Source: an uncultured Clostridia bacterium
GTDB taxonomy: Bacteria; Bacillota; Clostridia; Oscillospirales; CAG-272
NCBI GenBank assembly: GCA_947632285.1
Contig: CANROT010000007.1
Location: 1 to 35,072, forward strand
DNA length: 35,072 nucleotides
Direction of reading: 5' to 3'
Position numbers and translations under genes: made by a program. The notes under the pieces were generated by a model. The model was given only the letters and a program-made list of their open reading frames with translations. It had not been told where the DNA came from and ran no database searches. Below are positions 6,899 through 16,308 of this stretch, piece after piece (the stretch's first letter is position 1; every line of letters starts with the position of its first letter).

Positions 6899-9800
6899 AT
6901 GTCAAGAGTGTCTCTGCGCCGAGAGCGCGTGCATATCCCTACATATGAGATCGCACAGTACGACAAAAACCCCATGTTTCTTGAAAAGCGCGTCTATCAG
7001 GGGTCGAGCGGGCGAGTATATCCGCACCCCGTCTCCGAATCCGTCTCCGATACGAAGACGGACCGCGTATATGACGCGGTCTTCCTCGAAAATGACTGGC
7101 TGCTCGTCATGCTGCTGCCCGAGCTCGGCGGCAGGGTGCAGCGCCTCTACGACAAGACGAACGGCTATGACGCCGTATATTATAATGAAGTCATAAAACC
7201 CGCGCTCGTCGGGCTCGCGGGGCCATGGATCTCGGGCGGGATAGAATTCAACTGGCCGCAGCACCACCGCCCCTCGACGTTTGACCCCGTGGACGTTGCG
7301 TTCGAGGAGCGCGACGACGGCTCGGCGACGGTCTGGCTCGGCGAGACGGAGCACATGTTCCACACAAAATCCACCGTCGGCTTCACGCTCTACCCCGACC
7401 GCGCGTATCTCGAAATTTCCGGGCGGCTCTACAACCCCACGGACCGGCCGCAGACGTTTCTGTGGTGGGCGAACCCCGCCGTCGCCGTGAACGAGCACAC
7501 GCAGTCCGTGTTCCCGCCGGACGTCACCGCCGTCATGGACCACGGCAAGCGCGACGTCTCCAAATTCCCGATAGCGGACGGCGTATACTACAAGGTCGAC
7601 TACTCCCCCGGCACCGACATCTCGCGGTATAAGAACATTCCCGTCCCGACCTCGTACATGGCGTACCGCTCCGACTTTGACTTCATCGGCAGCTACGACC
7701 ACGAAAAGCGCGCCGGGCTGCTCCACATCGCCGACCACCACATCTCCCCGGGGAAAAAACAGTGGACGTGGGGGAACGGCGACTTCGGGCGCGCGTGGGA
7801 CCGCAACCTCACGGACGAAAACGGCCCCTACATCGAACTGATGACGGGGATATACACCGACAACCAGCCCGATTTCACATTTCTCAAGCCTTATGAGGAA
7901 AAGACGTTTTCCCAGTATTTCATGCCGTACAAAAACGCGGGCGCGGTCAAAAACGCAAATCTTGAGGCCGCGCTGAACGTCGAGGTCGGCGGCGAGGTCA
8001 CGGTCACGGTCTATTCGCCCTCCGGGCTCAAAGACGCAATTCTCACCGTCCGTGACGGCGGCCGCGTCATATATTCCTCCGCGCTCGACATAGAGGTCGC
8101 GGGGACTTTCGCTGTCTCGATAAAGGACGAGGGCGCAGAATACGACAGCGTGACCGTGCAGATAACGCGCCGCGACGGCAGCGCCGTGATCTCGCACGCA
8201 CCGGTAAAGCGCGATACCGCCGTCCCGGACGCCGCGGAGGCGCTGCCCGAGCCCGCCGACATACCGACGAACGAAAAGCTGTTCCTCGCCGCCGTTCACC
8301 TCGAGCAGTACCGCCACGCGACGCGCTCCCCCGAGCCGTACTATCTCGAGGGGCTCCGCCGCGACCCGACCGATATCCGCATCAACAACGGCTACGGCAA
8401 ATTCCTCTACGCGCGCGGGCAGTTCGGGGACAGCATCCCGTATTTCCGCGCCGCCGTCGCGTCCTCAACATGGAAGAACCCGAACCCCTACGACTGCGAG
8501 CCGTACTACAACTTGGGCCTTGCGCTCGAGGCCGTCGGCGACGACGCGGGCGCGTTCGACGCGTACTACAAAGCGACGTGGGACGGCGCCATGCACGCCG
8601 CCGCGTTCTACCGCCTCGCAAATATCGCGTCGCGGTGGGGCAAATACGGCGACGCGCTCGGCTTTGCCGAGCAGTCCCTTTCGTGCGGGGCGCACAATAT
8701 GAAGGCGCGCACGCTGAAAGCGGCGCTTTTGCGTCGGCTCGGGCGACGTGAGGACGCCGCTGCATTCGCAAAAGAAAGCAAGTCGCTCGATATGCTCGAC
8801 CACGGCTGCCGCTTTGAGCTCTCCCTGCTCTCGGAGGAAGACGGCGAGCTCTCCGCCGTCATGCGCGGCGACTCCGGGAGCTATATCGAGCTCGCGCTCA
8901 CCTACATCGCGGCGGGGCTCTGCGACGAGGCGCGCCTGATCCTCTCCCGCGCGCCGGGTTCGGACCCGATGGTGCACTATTACCTCTATTTCTGCGGCGA
9001 TGACGGGGAGCTCGCGCAGGCGGAGGACGCCTCCCCGCTCTACTGCTTCCCGAACAGGCTCGAGGACATACCCGTGCTGCAAAAGGCCGCCGCGGGCGGC
9101 GGCGAGCGCGCAAAATATTATCTCGGGCTGCTCTTCTACGACCGGGGGCGCTGGCGCGACGCCGTCTTTCTGTGGGAGGCGTGCGCGGAGTCCGTATGCG
9201 GCTCGCTCCCGACCGTTTACCGCAATCTCGCGCTCGCGTATTACAACAAAATGCACGACGGCGAGCGCGCGCTCACAGCGATGGACCGCGCATTCTCGCT
9301 CGACACGGGGGACGCGCGCGTCTATTTCGAGCGGGACTGCCTTCTCCGCCTGCTCGGGGTATCGCCCGAGGAGCGGCTCGCCGACATGCGCGCGCACGCG
9401 GAGCTTTTGCCCCTGCGCGACGACCTCTACACCGAATTCATCACGCTGCTCAATATGTGCGGCCAAAGCGGCGAGGCATACGAGCGCATCATGAGCCGCA
9501 ATTTCCACCCGTGGGAAGGGGGAGAGGGCAAGATCACGGCGCAGTACAGGGCCACCCTTATCGCAAAAGCGGAGGGTGAGCCGGAGCGCGCCGTCGAACA
9601 TCTGACCTCGGCGCTCGAATACCCGCACAATCTCGGCGAGGGAAAGCTCGCCGGGTGCCTTGACAACGACATCTACTACCTGCTCGGGCTCGCGTACAAA
9701 AAAATGGGCGCGGACGGTGACGCGCGGCGCGCATTCACGCTCGCCGCGCGCGGGCAGTCAACGCTCGCCGCCGCCGCGTACTACAACGACAGGCCGCCGG

Positions 9801-10138
9801 AGCACGCGTTCTACGCCGCGCTCGCCAAAGCCGCGCTCGGCGACACGGACGGCGCGCGCGCCGCGTTTTGCGAATTCATTCGCTACGCGGAGGAACACAT
9901 GGGCGACGAGCCGAAGATCGACTATTTCGCCGTTTCGCTGCCGGATTTTCTGATCTTTGACGGCGACCTCAAAAAGAAAAACCGCGTCCACTGTCACTTT
10001 TTGTCCGCGCTCGGGCACATCGGGCTCGGCGAATACGAAAAGGCGGCGGGCGACGCGCGCCTCGGCCTGCGCCTTGACCCGTCGCACGCCGGGCTGCGCC
10101 TCCTGCTCTCTAAACTGACCGGAACGAAGGAGAAATGA
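6899..10138 (+). CDS. DUF5107 domain protein with C-terminal TPR repeats
   Basis: About 1079 aa and cytoplasmic (no signal peptide). The N-terminal third is a DUF5107-type beta-sandwich region rich in aromatic and His residues (GGRVQRLYDKTN, WISGGIEFNWPQHHRP, FLWWANPA), which resembles sugar-binding mutarotase-like folds. A short beta domain around residues 360-430 is followed by an array of tetratricopeptide-like helices (about 450-1075), including FLYARGQFGDSIPYFRAAV and YNLGLALEAVGDDAGAFDAY. ATG 6899 has the SD GAGGA 8 nt upstream; GTG 6884 is an in-frame alternative. It is the first gene of an operon with GH2 (3-nt gap) and GH35, so a role in carbohydrate handling, perhaps binding or hydrolysing a glycan and organising partner enzymes, is likely. 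Biochemical activity cannot be read from the sequence. A TAGAAT element at 6838-6843 may be its -10, but no clear -35 is visible. Confidence 0.88.
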   Translation: MSRVSLRRERVHIPTYEIAQYDKNPMFLEKRVYQGSSGRVYPHPVSESVSDTKTDRVYDAVFLENDWLLVMLLPELGGRVQRLYDKTNGYDAVYYNEVIKPALVGLAGPWISGGIEFNWPQHHRPSTFDPVDVAFEERDDGSATVWLGETEHMFHTKSTVGFTLYPDRAYLEISGRLYNPTDRPQTFLWWANPAVAVNEHTQSVFPPDVTAVMDHGKRDVSKFPIADGVYYKVDYSPGTDISRYKNIPVPTSYMAYRSDFDFIGSYDHEKRAGLLHIADHHISPGKKQWTWGNGDFGRAWDRNLTDENGPYIELMTGIYTDNQPDFTFLKPYEEKTFSQYFMPYKNAGAVKNANLEAALNVEVGGEVTVTVYSPSGLKDAILTVRDGGRVIYSSALDIEVAGTFAVSIKDEGAEYDSVTVQITRRDGSAVISHAPVKRDTAVPDAAEALPEPADIPTNEKLFLAAVHLEQYRHATRSPEPYYLEGLRRDPTDIRINNGYGKFLYARGQFGDSIPYFRAAVASSTWKNPNPYDCEPYYNLGLALEAVGDDAGAFDAYYKATWDGAMHAAAFYRLANIASRWGKYGDALGFAEQSLSCGAHNMKARTLKAALLRRLGRREDAAAFAKESKSLDMLDHGCRFELSLLSEEDGELSAVMRGDSGSYIELALTYIAAGLCDEARLILSRAPGSDPMVHYYLYFCGDDGELAQAEDASPLYCFPNRLEDIPVLQKAAAGGGERAKYYLGLLFYDRGRWRDAVFLWEACAESVCGSLPTVYRNLALAYYNKMHDGERALTAMDRAFSLDTGDARVYFERDCLLRLLGVSPEERLADMRAHAELLPLRDDLYTEFITLLNMCGQSGEAYERIMSRNFHPWEGGEGKITAQYRATLIAKAEGEPERAVEHLTSALEYPHNLGEGKLAGCLDNDIYYLLGLAYKKMGADGDARRAFTLAARGQSTLAAAAYYNDRPPEHAFYAALAKAALGDTDGARAAFCEFIRYAEEHMGDEPKIDYFAVSLPDFLIFDGDLKKKNRVHCHFLSALGHIGLGEYEKAAGDARLGLRLDPSHAGLRLLLSKLTGTKEK

Positions 10139-10141
10139 AAA

Positions 10142-12706
10142 ATGCAAGTGCTTGACCTATGCGGCAGATGGGAATACATGACCGACCCGGACGGGTCGCT
10201 GACCGCCGCCGACTTTTGCCCGATGGGGGAGTTTTCGCTGCCCGGCTCGACCTGCGAGAACGGTATCGGCAAAAAGCAGGAATACTACCCCGCCTTCTCG
10301 CCGGAGGCGGTGCGCGCGCCGCGCGAGCGGTACGAATACGTCGGCGTACTCTGGCTGCGGAAAAGCGTCGATATCCCCGCCCGGTTTGCGGACGGGATCA
10401 CGACCGTTTTTTTTGAGCGCGTCAATATCTGCTCCGAGCTGTTCTTTGACGGCGTCCGCGTCGGCAGAAGGACCCTCTCCCTTTCAACGCCGCACGTCTA
10501 CGACGTCTCCCGCGTTATCTCCCCCGGCAAACATACGCTCACGCTGCGCATCGACAACCGGGACGCCGTCAACTTCGGCGACATGGCGAGCGGCTACAGC
10601 ATCGACACTCAGGGGCTCTGGTGCGGCGCAGTCGGAAAAATTGAGCTGCGCCGGTCGCCTGTTTTCCGCATTGAGCGGGCGGACGTCTACCCGTGCGAGG
10701 GCGGCGCGCGCGTCACGGTCCTGCTCGGCTCCGACATTGTCCACCCCTCGGACAGGCGCGCCGTCACCGTCACGCTGACCGTTACCGATGATTCCGGCGC
10801 CCCCGTCTGCACCGAAAAATTCGCGCGCACGCTATATAACAAGCTCCAGCCCGAATCGTTTGAGCTCCGATTCGACGCGCCCGAGTGGGACGAATTCACG
10901 CCCGCGCTGCTGACGCTCTATGTCGACGCCTCCTTTGACACGGAAAGCGGCACGGTCACGGACGAGGCGAGCGTCCGATTCGGGAACCGCCGCATCGAGG
11001 CGCGCGGAAAGACCGTCACGCTGAACGGCCGCCCGCTCTCCCTGCGCGGCACCATCGACTGCGCGCAGTACCCGATAACGGGATATCCGCCGCTCGACAT
11101 CTCCGTTTGGCGGCGCAACTTCAAAACGCTTAAATCATACGGGCTGAACCACGTCCGCTTTCACGCGTGGTGCCCGCCGGAATGCGCATTTTCCGCCGCG
11201 GACGAGGTCGGAATATACGTCCTCGTCGAGATGCCGCTCTGGATAAACGCCGATATCGCCGGGCTCGACTACGGCGACGACGCGATGCACGACATCTTCT
11301 ACCCCTGCGAGGCGCGCCGCATCTCGAGGGAATACGGGAACCACCCGAGCTTTATAATGTTCTCGAACGGCAACGAAACGATGGGGAACATGGCGCTGCT
11401 CGCCGAGATCACAACCATGATGAAGGCGCTCGACCCGCGCAGGCTCTATACGGCGACATCGAATTTCGATCACCCGGCGCTGCCCGGCGACGACTACCTG
11501 AGCGCCTCCGAAATAGGCGGACGCCCCGTCCGCATACAGAATCTGCACGACCGCGTCACCGAGGACACCGCCCTCGACTATTCGGACGTGACCGAGAGCG
11601 CGCCGCTGCCCGTCGTGACGTTTGAGGTCGGGCAGTATTGCTCGTTTCCGGACGTTGACGTCGCGAAAAAATACACGGGCGCGATGCTGCCCGTCAACTT
11701 TGACGCGATAAAGAAAAACATGCTCTCGCACGGCGTATACGAGCGGCTGTCGGAATACGTTTCCGCGTCCGGTCGGCTCGCGGCGCGGTTATATAAGGAG
11801 GATATCGAGGCGGCGCTCCGCACGCCGGGGCTTTTCGGCTTTGAGCTTTTGTCGCTGACCGATTACACGGGGCAGAGCACGGCGACGGTCGGCATGCTCG
11901 ACGTCTTCTTTGAATCAAAGGGATTTATCACGCCGGAGGAGTTTTCCCGGTTCTGCTCGCACAAGGTGCCGCTTTTGCGCGCGCGCAGGATATTCAAAAA
12001 CACGGAGACGCTCTCGGCGTCATTTGAGCTCTATGACTTCGGCAAGTCGCCGACCGAGGACCCGGTCTTCACGCTGACGGTGCGCGACGGTGAGCGGACC
12101 GTCTACAAGACCGAGACGCGCGAGCGCGATGTCAGCCTCCCGCTCGGCGGGATCGCGTCGCCGACGATGCTGAGCGTCACGCTCGCCGCCGCGGGGCGCG
12201 AAAACTCGTGGCGCATTTTCGTCTTTCCCGAGCTCAAGGCCGAGGACGTGCCCGCCGTCAAGATCGTTTCGGACAGAGATGCGCTCGACCGCATCGTAAA
12301 GGCGGGCGGCTCCGCCGTCGTCGCGCCGGAGCTGTTCTCGGGCGTTGTGCGCGGCAGCTTTATTCCCGTGTTCTGGTCGCCGGTCCACTTCCCGACGACA
12401 AGGCCGAGCGGCGTCGTCATAAACCGCTCCCACCCGCTCCTCTCCTCGTTCCCGACCGAGGATATCCCGGACTATCAGTGGAAAACGCTGCTCGACGGCT
12501 GCCGGTGCGCCGATATCTCGCGCCTTGACGCGCGCCCGATAGTTGAATTCGTGCCGAACTTCGTTGACTGCACGCCGCGCTCCCCGCTCTTTGAAGTCTC
12601 GGTCGGCGGCGCGCGCCTGCTCGTCTGCGGATTTGACCTGTCGCGCGGCGATATCGCGACGCGGTGGATAAAAAAGAGCATCGGCGAATACATGAGAACG
12701 ATATGA
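10142..12706 (+). CDS. Glycoside hydrolase family 2 protein
   Basis: A retaining exo-glycosidase of the beta-galactosidase/beta-glucuronidase/beta-mannosidase superfamily. The N-terminal jelly-roll domain (about 1-180) contains YVGVLWLRKSVDIP and an LFFDGVRVG-type strand. An immunoglobulin-like domain follows to about residue 280, then a TIM barrel opening with RGTIDCAQYPITG and HVRFHAWCPPE. The acid/base is Glu412 in SNGNETMG, and the nucleophile is Glu495 in VTFEVGQY, both in the expected order. After about residue 580 comes a C-terminal beta region. At 854 aa it is full length. There is no signal peptide, so it acts on imported oligosaccharides. The SD AAGGAG lies 9 nt before ATG 10142. 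Its stop overlaps the GH35 start by 4 nt (ATGA). Substrate specificity is not decidable from motifs alone. Confidence 0.93.
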   Translation: MQVLDLCGRWEYMTDPDGSLTAADFCPMGEFSLPGSTCENGIGKKQEYYPAFSPEAVRAPRERYEYVGVLWLRKSVDIPARFADGITTVFFERVNICSELFFDGVRVGRRTLSLSTPHVYDVSRVISPGKHTLTLRIDNRDAVNFGDMASGYSIDTQGLWCGAVGKIELRRSPVFRIERADVYPCEGGARVTVLLGSDIVHPSDRRAVTVTLTVTDDSGAPVCTEKFARTLYNKLQPESFELRFDAPEWDEFTPALLTLYVDASFDTESGTVTDEASVRFGNRRIEARGKTVTLNGRPLSLRGTIDCAQYPITGYPPLDISVWRRNFKTLKSYGLNHVRFHAWCPPECAFSAADEVGIYVLVEMPLWINADIAGLDYGDDAMHDIFYPCEARRISREYGNHPSFIMFSNGNETMGNMALLAEITTMMKALDPRRLYTATSNFDHPALPGDDYLSASEIGGRPVRIQNLHDRVTEDTALDYSDVTESAPLPVVTFEVGQYCSFPDVDVAKKYTGAMLPVNFDAIKKNMLSHGVYERLSEYVSASGRLAARLYKEDIEAALRTPGLFGFELLSLTDYTGQSTATVGMLDVFFESKGFITPEEFSRFCSHKVPLLRARRIFKNTETLSASFELYDFGKSPTEDPVFTLTVRDGERTVYKTETRERDVSLPLGGIASPTMLSVTLAAAGRENSWRIFVFPELKAEDVPAVKIVSDRDALDRIVKAGGSAVVAPELFSGVVRGSFIPVFWSPVHFPTTRPSGVVINRSHPLLSSFPTEDIPDYQWKTLLDGCRCADISRLDARPIVEFVPNFVDCTPRSPLFEVSVGGARLLVCGFDLSRGDIATRWIKKSIGEYMRTI

Positions 12707-14784
12707 GATACGGATTTAAAAAATACGAGCCCCAAAAGCTCCTGACCGGTCACTTGCATATGGGGACGCCGGAGGGCGCGCGCTCGCCGGACGGGGGCGA
12801 GATCTCGGTCACGAGCGCGTACTTCACGCGCGACGGGTCGCCCTTCATCGGCGTCATGGGCGAATACCACTTCGCGCGCGGACACCGCCGCGACTGGTAC
12901 CGGGAGCTGTGCAAGATGAAGGCGGGCGGCGTTAACATCGTCTCTACATACCTGTTTTGGATATATCACGAGGAGATCGAGGGAGAATTCGACTTTTCCG
13001 GCGACCTCGACGTCCGCGCCTTCGTGCTTGACGCGCGCCGCGCCGGGCTCGATGTCGTCCTGCGCCTCGGCCCGTGGGCGCACGGGGAGTGCCGCAACGG
13101 CGGCTTTCCCGACTGGCTGCTCAAAAAGCCTTTCCGCCTCCGGAAAAACGATCCCGGTTATATGGAAAAGGTGCGGCTCTGGTACGGGAAAATTTTTGAC
13201 GAGGTGCGGGGGCTTTTATATAAGGACGGCGGCAACATCATCGGCATACAGCTCGAAAACGAGCTGACCGGAGACGCCGACCACCTTCTGGCGCTCAAAA
13301 AAACGGCGCTCGACGTCGGCTTCGACCTGCCGCTCTACACCGTGACCGGGTGGAACAGCGTCTTCGGCGCGAGGATACCGATGGACGACGTCGTCCCCGT
13401 CTTCGGCGCATACGCGGTGACGCCGTGGTCCGGCGGGACCGCCCCGCTGCCGCCGTCACCAAACTACGTCTTTTGCGGAATGAGGAACGACACCGCCATC
13501 GGCTCCGACACCATCACGGAGAGCTCCGCCGCCCCTGACGGCTGGCGCCTGCCCTACGAGCGCTACCCGTTTGCAACGTGCGAGCTCGGCGGCGGCATCG
13601 AGGTCACGCACCACCGCAGGCCGAGGATCCGGGAGGCGGACATATACGCGCTCTCGCTCGTCAAGCTCGGCTCCGGCAACAACCTCATCGGCTATTACAT
13701 GTACCACGGCGGCACGAACAAGCTCGGCAGGCTCTCAACGCTCAACGAGTCCCGCGCGACGGGGTACCCGAACGACTACGCCGTCCTTTCATACGATTTT
13801 CAGGCGCCGATCTCGGAATACGGCGAGACGCGCGCCCACTACCGCTCGCTCAATATGCTCCACCTCTTCGCCGCAGACTTCGGCGGTCTGCTCGCGCCGA
13901 TGGGATATGTCCCGTCCGAGCAGTCTCCGCGCGCGGACGACAAGTCCTCGCTGCGCTATGCAATGCGCACGGACGGGCGCTCCGGCTTCGTCTTCGTCAA
14001 CCACTATCAGCGCGCCCTGCCCATCGACGACGTCCGCGCCGCCGTGATAGACACGGGCGAGGCGGGGGTCGTGTTCCCGCCGATAGACGTTTCGGGAGAG
14101 GTATCGTTTTTCATGCCGTTCAACATGGATATCTCGGGAGGTGTGCTCGAATACGCGACCGCCCAGCCGCTCTGCCGCGTCGGGAACGCGTATTTCTTTT
14201 CCGCCGTCCCCGGCGTCCCGCCGGAGTACAAGTTTCGCGGCGAGGCCCCCGTCTCCGCCGCGCCGGGGACGGCGAGCGCGTTCACATTTAAAGACGCTGT
14301 AATCGTCACGCTCACGCGCGGGGAGGCGCTGTGCGCGAGAAAGCTCGGCGGCAGGCTCCTTATCGGCTGCGGCTGTGACATATTCGAGTGCGGCGGCGAC
14401 ATAGACTGTGTGCAGCCCGGCACGTTTTCATATCTCGAATGGACCGGCGGCGGCTTTGTCCGCCGCACAAGGGAGCGCGAGTTCACACCGGGGCGCGCGA
14501 CGTTTACTGAGACAGACGAAAATTTCACGCCGTCCCGTCCGGAGGAGCTTTCGCTCGGCGGGGAGCGCCGCCTGCGCATGTTCCGCGTCACCGTTGACGG
14601 AGACGGCGGCTTTTTCGAGGTCCCGTTCGAATGCGACGTCTCGCAGCTCTACCGGGACGGCGAGCTCGTCGCCGATAACTACTGGTACGGCGTCCCGTGG
14701 CGGCTGCCGTGCAGCCTCGTGTTCGGGCACGAATGCTTCCTCGTCCTCTCCGAGAAAAAGAATGATTTTTACATGGAGCCGTAG
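12703..14784 (+). CDS. Glycoside hydrolase family 35 beta-galactosidase
   Basis: A retaining beta-galactosidase-type enzyme, about 693 aa and cytoplasmic (no signal peptide). The barrel opening FIGVMGEYHFARGHRRDWY and the block LRLGPWAHGECRNGGFPDWL are hallmarks of GH35. The acid/base is Glu187 (second Glu of QLENEL) and the nucleophile Glu294 (in TCELGGGIEVTHHRR). The substrate loop YYMYHGGTNKLGRLSTLNES is also typical. The C-terminal third is beta-sheet accessory structure. ATG 12703 overlaps the GH2 stop (ATGA), which implies coupled translation; a GTG at 12664 would add 13 residues inside GH2 and is less likely. With GH2 and the DUF5107 protein it forms an intracellular glycan-degrading operon. 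No transporter is encoded within the window. Confidence 0.94.
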   Translation: MRYGFKKYEPQKLLTGHLHMGTPEGARSPDGGEISVTSAYFTRDGSPFIGVMGEYHFARGHRRDWYRELCKMKAGGVNIVSTYLFWIYHEEIEGEFDFSGDLDVRAFVLDARRAGLDVVLRLGPWAHGECRNGGFPDWLLKKPFRLRKNDPGYMEKVRLWYGKIFDEVRGLLYKDGGNIIGIQLENELTGDADHLLALKKTALDVGFDLPLYTVTGWNSVFGARIPMDDVVPVFGAYAVTPWSGGTAPLPPSPNYVFCGMRNDTAIGSDTITESSAAPDGWRLPYERYPFATCELGGGIEVTHHRRPRIREADIYALSLVKLGSGNNLIGYYMYHGGTNKLGRLSTLNESRATGYPNDYAVLSYDFQAPISEYGETRAHYRSLNMLHLFAADFGGLLAPMGYVPSEQSPRADDKSSLRYAMRTDGRSGFVFVNHYQRALPIDDVRAAVIDTGEAGVVFPPIDVSGEVSFFMPFNMDISGGVLEYATAQPLCRVGNAYFFSAVPGVPPEYKFRGEAPVSAAPGTASAFTFKDAVIVTLTRGEALCARKLGGRLLIGCGCDIFECGGDIDCVQPGTFSYLEWTGGGFVRRTREREFTPGRATFTETDENFTPSRPEELSLGGERRLRMFRVTVDGDGGFFEVPFECDVSQLYRDGELVADNYWYGVPWRLPCSLVFGHECFLVLSEKKNDFYMEP

Positions 14785-14798
14785 GCGCGCCCGCGCGC

Positions 14799-14827
14799 TT
14801 GACTACCGCGCGGAAAAATGATATACT
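14799..14827 (+). promoter_or_regulatory. Promoter of the VanY-like peptidase gene
   Basis: TTGACT (14799-14804), a 17-nt spacer, then TATACT (14822-14827). The -35 lies in the loop of a GC-rich hairpin, CCGCGCG (14791-14797) / CGCGCGG (14807-14813), which could also stop transcripts from the GH35 gene ending at 14784, although it lacks a T-run. Confidence 0.7.
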
Positions 14828-14861
14828 GTCTTCTGTCGAAAAAAAGCGGGCGGGTGACAAA

Positions 14862-16220
14862 ATGAAAAGATCCGTAAAAGCGCTGATAATATCGTCTGCC
14901 TGCGCCCTTGTCCTTCTCGGCGCGGCGATAATTTTCATGAGCGCAAACAGGCTCAAAATAGAATTTTTTGAGGACGCCGAGATCGGCTTGAACGAGACGG
15001 CGGACAATCTTCAGTTTATAAAAAGCGTCGAGCACGGCAAAATCGTAACGGAAAGGGCGCCGATAGACACCTCGACCGTGGGAGAAAAGGACGTCTCCAT
15101 CACCGTCAAGCCTTCCTTCGGCCCCGAAAAGGTCTTTCACATCTCCGTCTTTGTCGTTGACCGCGAGAGCCCGAAGATAACATGCGGCGACCACATCGAG
15201 ACGGACGTGGGTGCCGACATCGACCTTTTGGCGGGCGTCACCGCCTCCGACAATTCGGGCGCGGAGATCGCCGTCACCGTCGAGGGGAACTATGATATAA
15301 ACACGGTCGGCGAATATAAGCTGAAATATGTCGCCGTCGATTCGAGCGGCAACAGGGCGGAGGCGGAGTTCACGCTGTCAGTCGTTGACCGCGAGGCCCC
15401 GAAGATAACATGCGGCGACCACATCGAGACGGACGTGGGTGCCGACATCGACCTTTTGGCGGGCGTCACCGCCTCTGACAATTCGGGCGAAAAGATCACC
15501 GTCACCGTCGAGGGGAACTATGATATAAACACGGTCGGCGAATATAAGCTGAAATATGTTGCCGTTGATCCGAGCGGCAACAGGACGGAGGCGGAGTTCA
15601 CGCTGTCCGTCAAGGCCGTCATTCTCCCGCCGCCGAATGACCCGAACCCCGTCACCGAGACGTTTACGACGTCAAAGGGCTTTACCGGCGTCGTCAAGGG
15701 CGGGGTTACATATATCGACGGATATCTTATCGCAAACAAAACGTATGCGCTCCCGGAGAGCTACGGCAGCGGCCTCACCGCCGAAACGTATGCGGCGTTT
15801 TCGAATATGGCGGCGGCAGCGGCGGCGGACGGCATAAATATCTATATCGTCAGCGGCTTCCGCTCGTATGCGGTCCAGAATGTCCTCTACAATAATTACG
15901 TTCTCATGGACGGCAAGGACGAGGCGGACACATATTCCGCAAGGCCGGGCCACTCCGAGCATCAGACCGGGCTCGCGTTTGACCTCAATTCGGTCGACAG
16001 GTCATTCGGGGAGACGCGCGAGGGCAAATGGCTCAGCGAAAACTGCTGGAAATACGGCTTTATCCTTCGCTATCCCAAGGGAAAAACGAACGAAACGGGA
16101 TATATATACGAGCCGTGGCACTTCCGCTTTGTCGGGACGGATCTCGCCCCGACGCTCTATAACGGCGGCGACTGGATCACGCTTGAGACCTATTTCGGCA
16201 TAACGAGCGAATACAGGTGA
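14862..16220 (+). CDS. VanY-like D-alanyl-D-alanine carboxypeptidase (M15 family) with Ig-like repeats
   Basis: A zinc peptidase that trims peptidoglycan stem peptides outside the membrane. ATG 14862 has the SD GGGTGA 4 nt upstream. The N-terminus is basic, then a hydrophobic segment (about residues 8-28) acts as a signal anchor. Residues about 98-249 hold two nearly identical 76-residue beta-sandwich repeats of the DUF5011/Ig-like kind (PKITCGDHIETDVGADIDL ... GEYKLKYVAVD), and a Pro-rich linker follows. The M15 domain (about 265-452) has SGFRSYAVQ, Zn ligands His367 and Asp374 in SEHQTGLAFDL, and Glu417/His420 in EPWHFRFVG. The domain appears complete. It converges with the subtilase gene and shares a terminator with it. 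It probably has a housekeeping cell-wall role; glycopeptide resistance would need partner genes that are not seen here. Confidence 0.92.
   Translation: MKRSVKALIISSACALVLLGAAIIFMSANRLKIEFFEDAEIGLNETADNLQFIKSVEHGKIVTERAPIDTSTVGEKDVSITVKPSFGPEKVFHISVFVVDRESPKITCGDHIETDVGADIDLLAGVTASDNSGAEIAVTVEGNYDINTVGEYKLKYVAVDSSGNRAEAEFTLSVVDREAPKITCGDHIETDVGADIDLLAGVTASDNSGEKITVTVEGNYDINTVGEYKLKYVAVDPSGNRTEAEFTLSVKAVILPPPNDPNPVTETFTTSKGFTGVVKGGVTYIDGYLIANKTYALPESYGSGLTAETYAAFSNMAAAAAADGINIYIVSGFRSYAVQNVLYNNYVLMDGKDEADTYSARPGHSEHQTGLAFDLNSVDRSFGETREGKWLSENCWKYGFILRYPKGKTNETGYIYEPWHFRFVGTDLAPTLYNGGDWITLETYFGITSEYR
15153..15608 (+). repeat. Two tandem 228-bp coding repeats in the VanY-like gene
   Basis: Unit 1 (15153-15380) and unit 2 (15381-15608) are in frame, 76 codons each, and differ at only a few positions (for example GCGGAGATCGCC against GAAAAGATCACC). 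Near-identity at the DNA level, including third positions, implies a recent duplication or gene conversion. Confidence 0.9.
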
Positions 16221-16252
16221 TCTCTTTCTTCCGGCTTTTTAAACACAAAAAT

Positions 16253-16297
16253 ACCGCAGGGCCCGTACATATCGGGGACCCTGCGGTCATTTTTTTG
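16253..16297. terminator. Terminator between the converging VanY-like and subtilase genes
   Basis: Outer stem ACCGCAGGG (16253-16261) / CCCTGCGGT (16279-16287), with an inner CCCG/CGGG pair around the loop TACATAT. A T-run follows on the plus strand, and the reverse strand is also T-rich after the stem (from AAACACAAAAATA), so it can serve both genes. Confidence 0.85.
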
Positions 16298-16308
16298 CGC
16301 TTTGCGGT

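Noticed and set aside
6902..9628. Long minus-strand open frames opposite the DUF5107-TPR gene
   Set aside because: Low-complexity Arg/Val/Ala-rich translations, no SD, and a convincing gene on the other strand.
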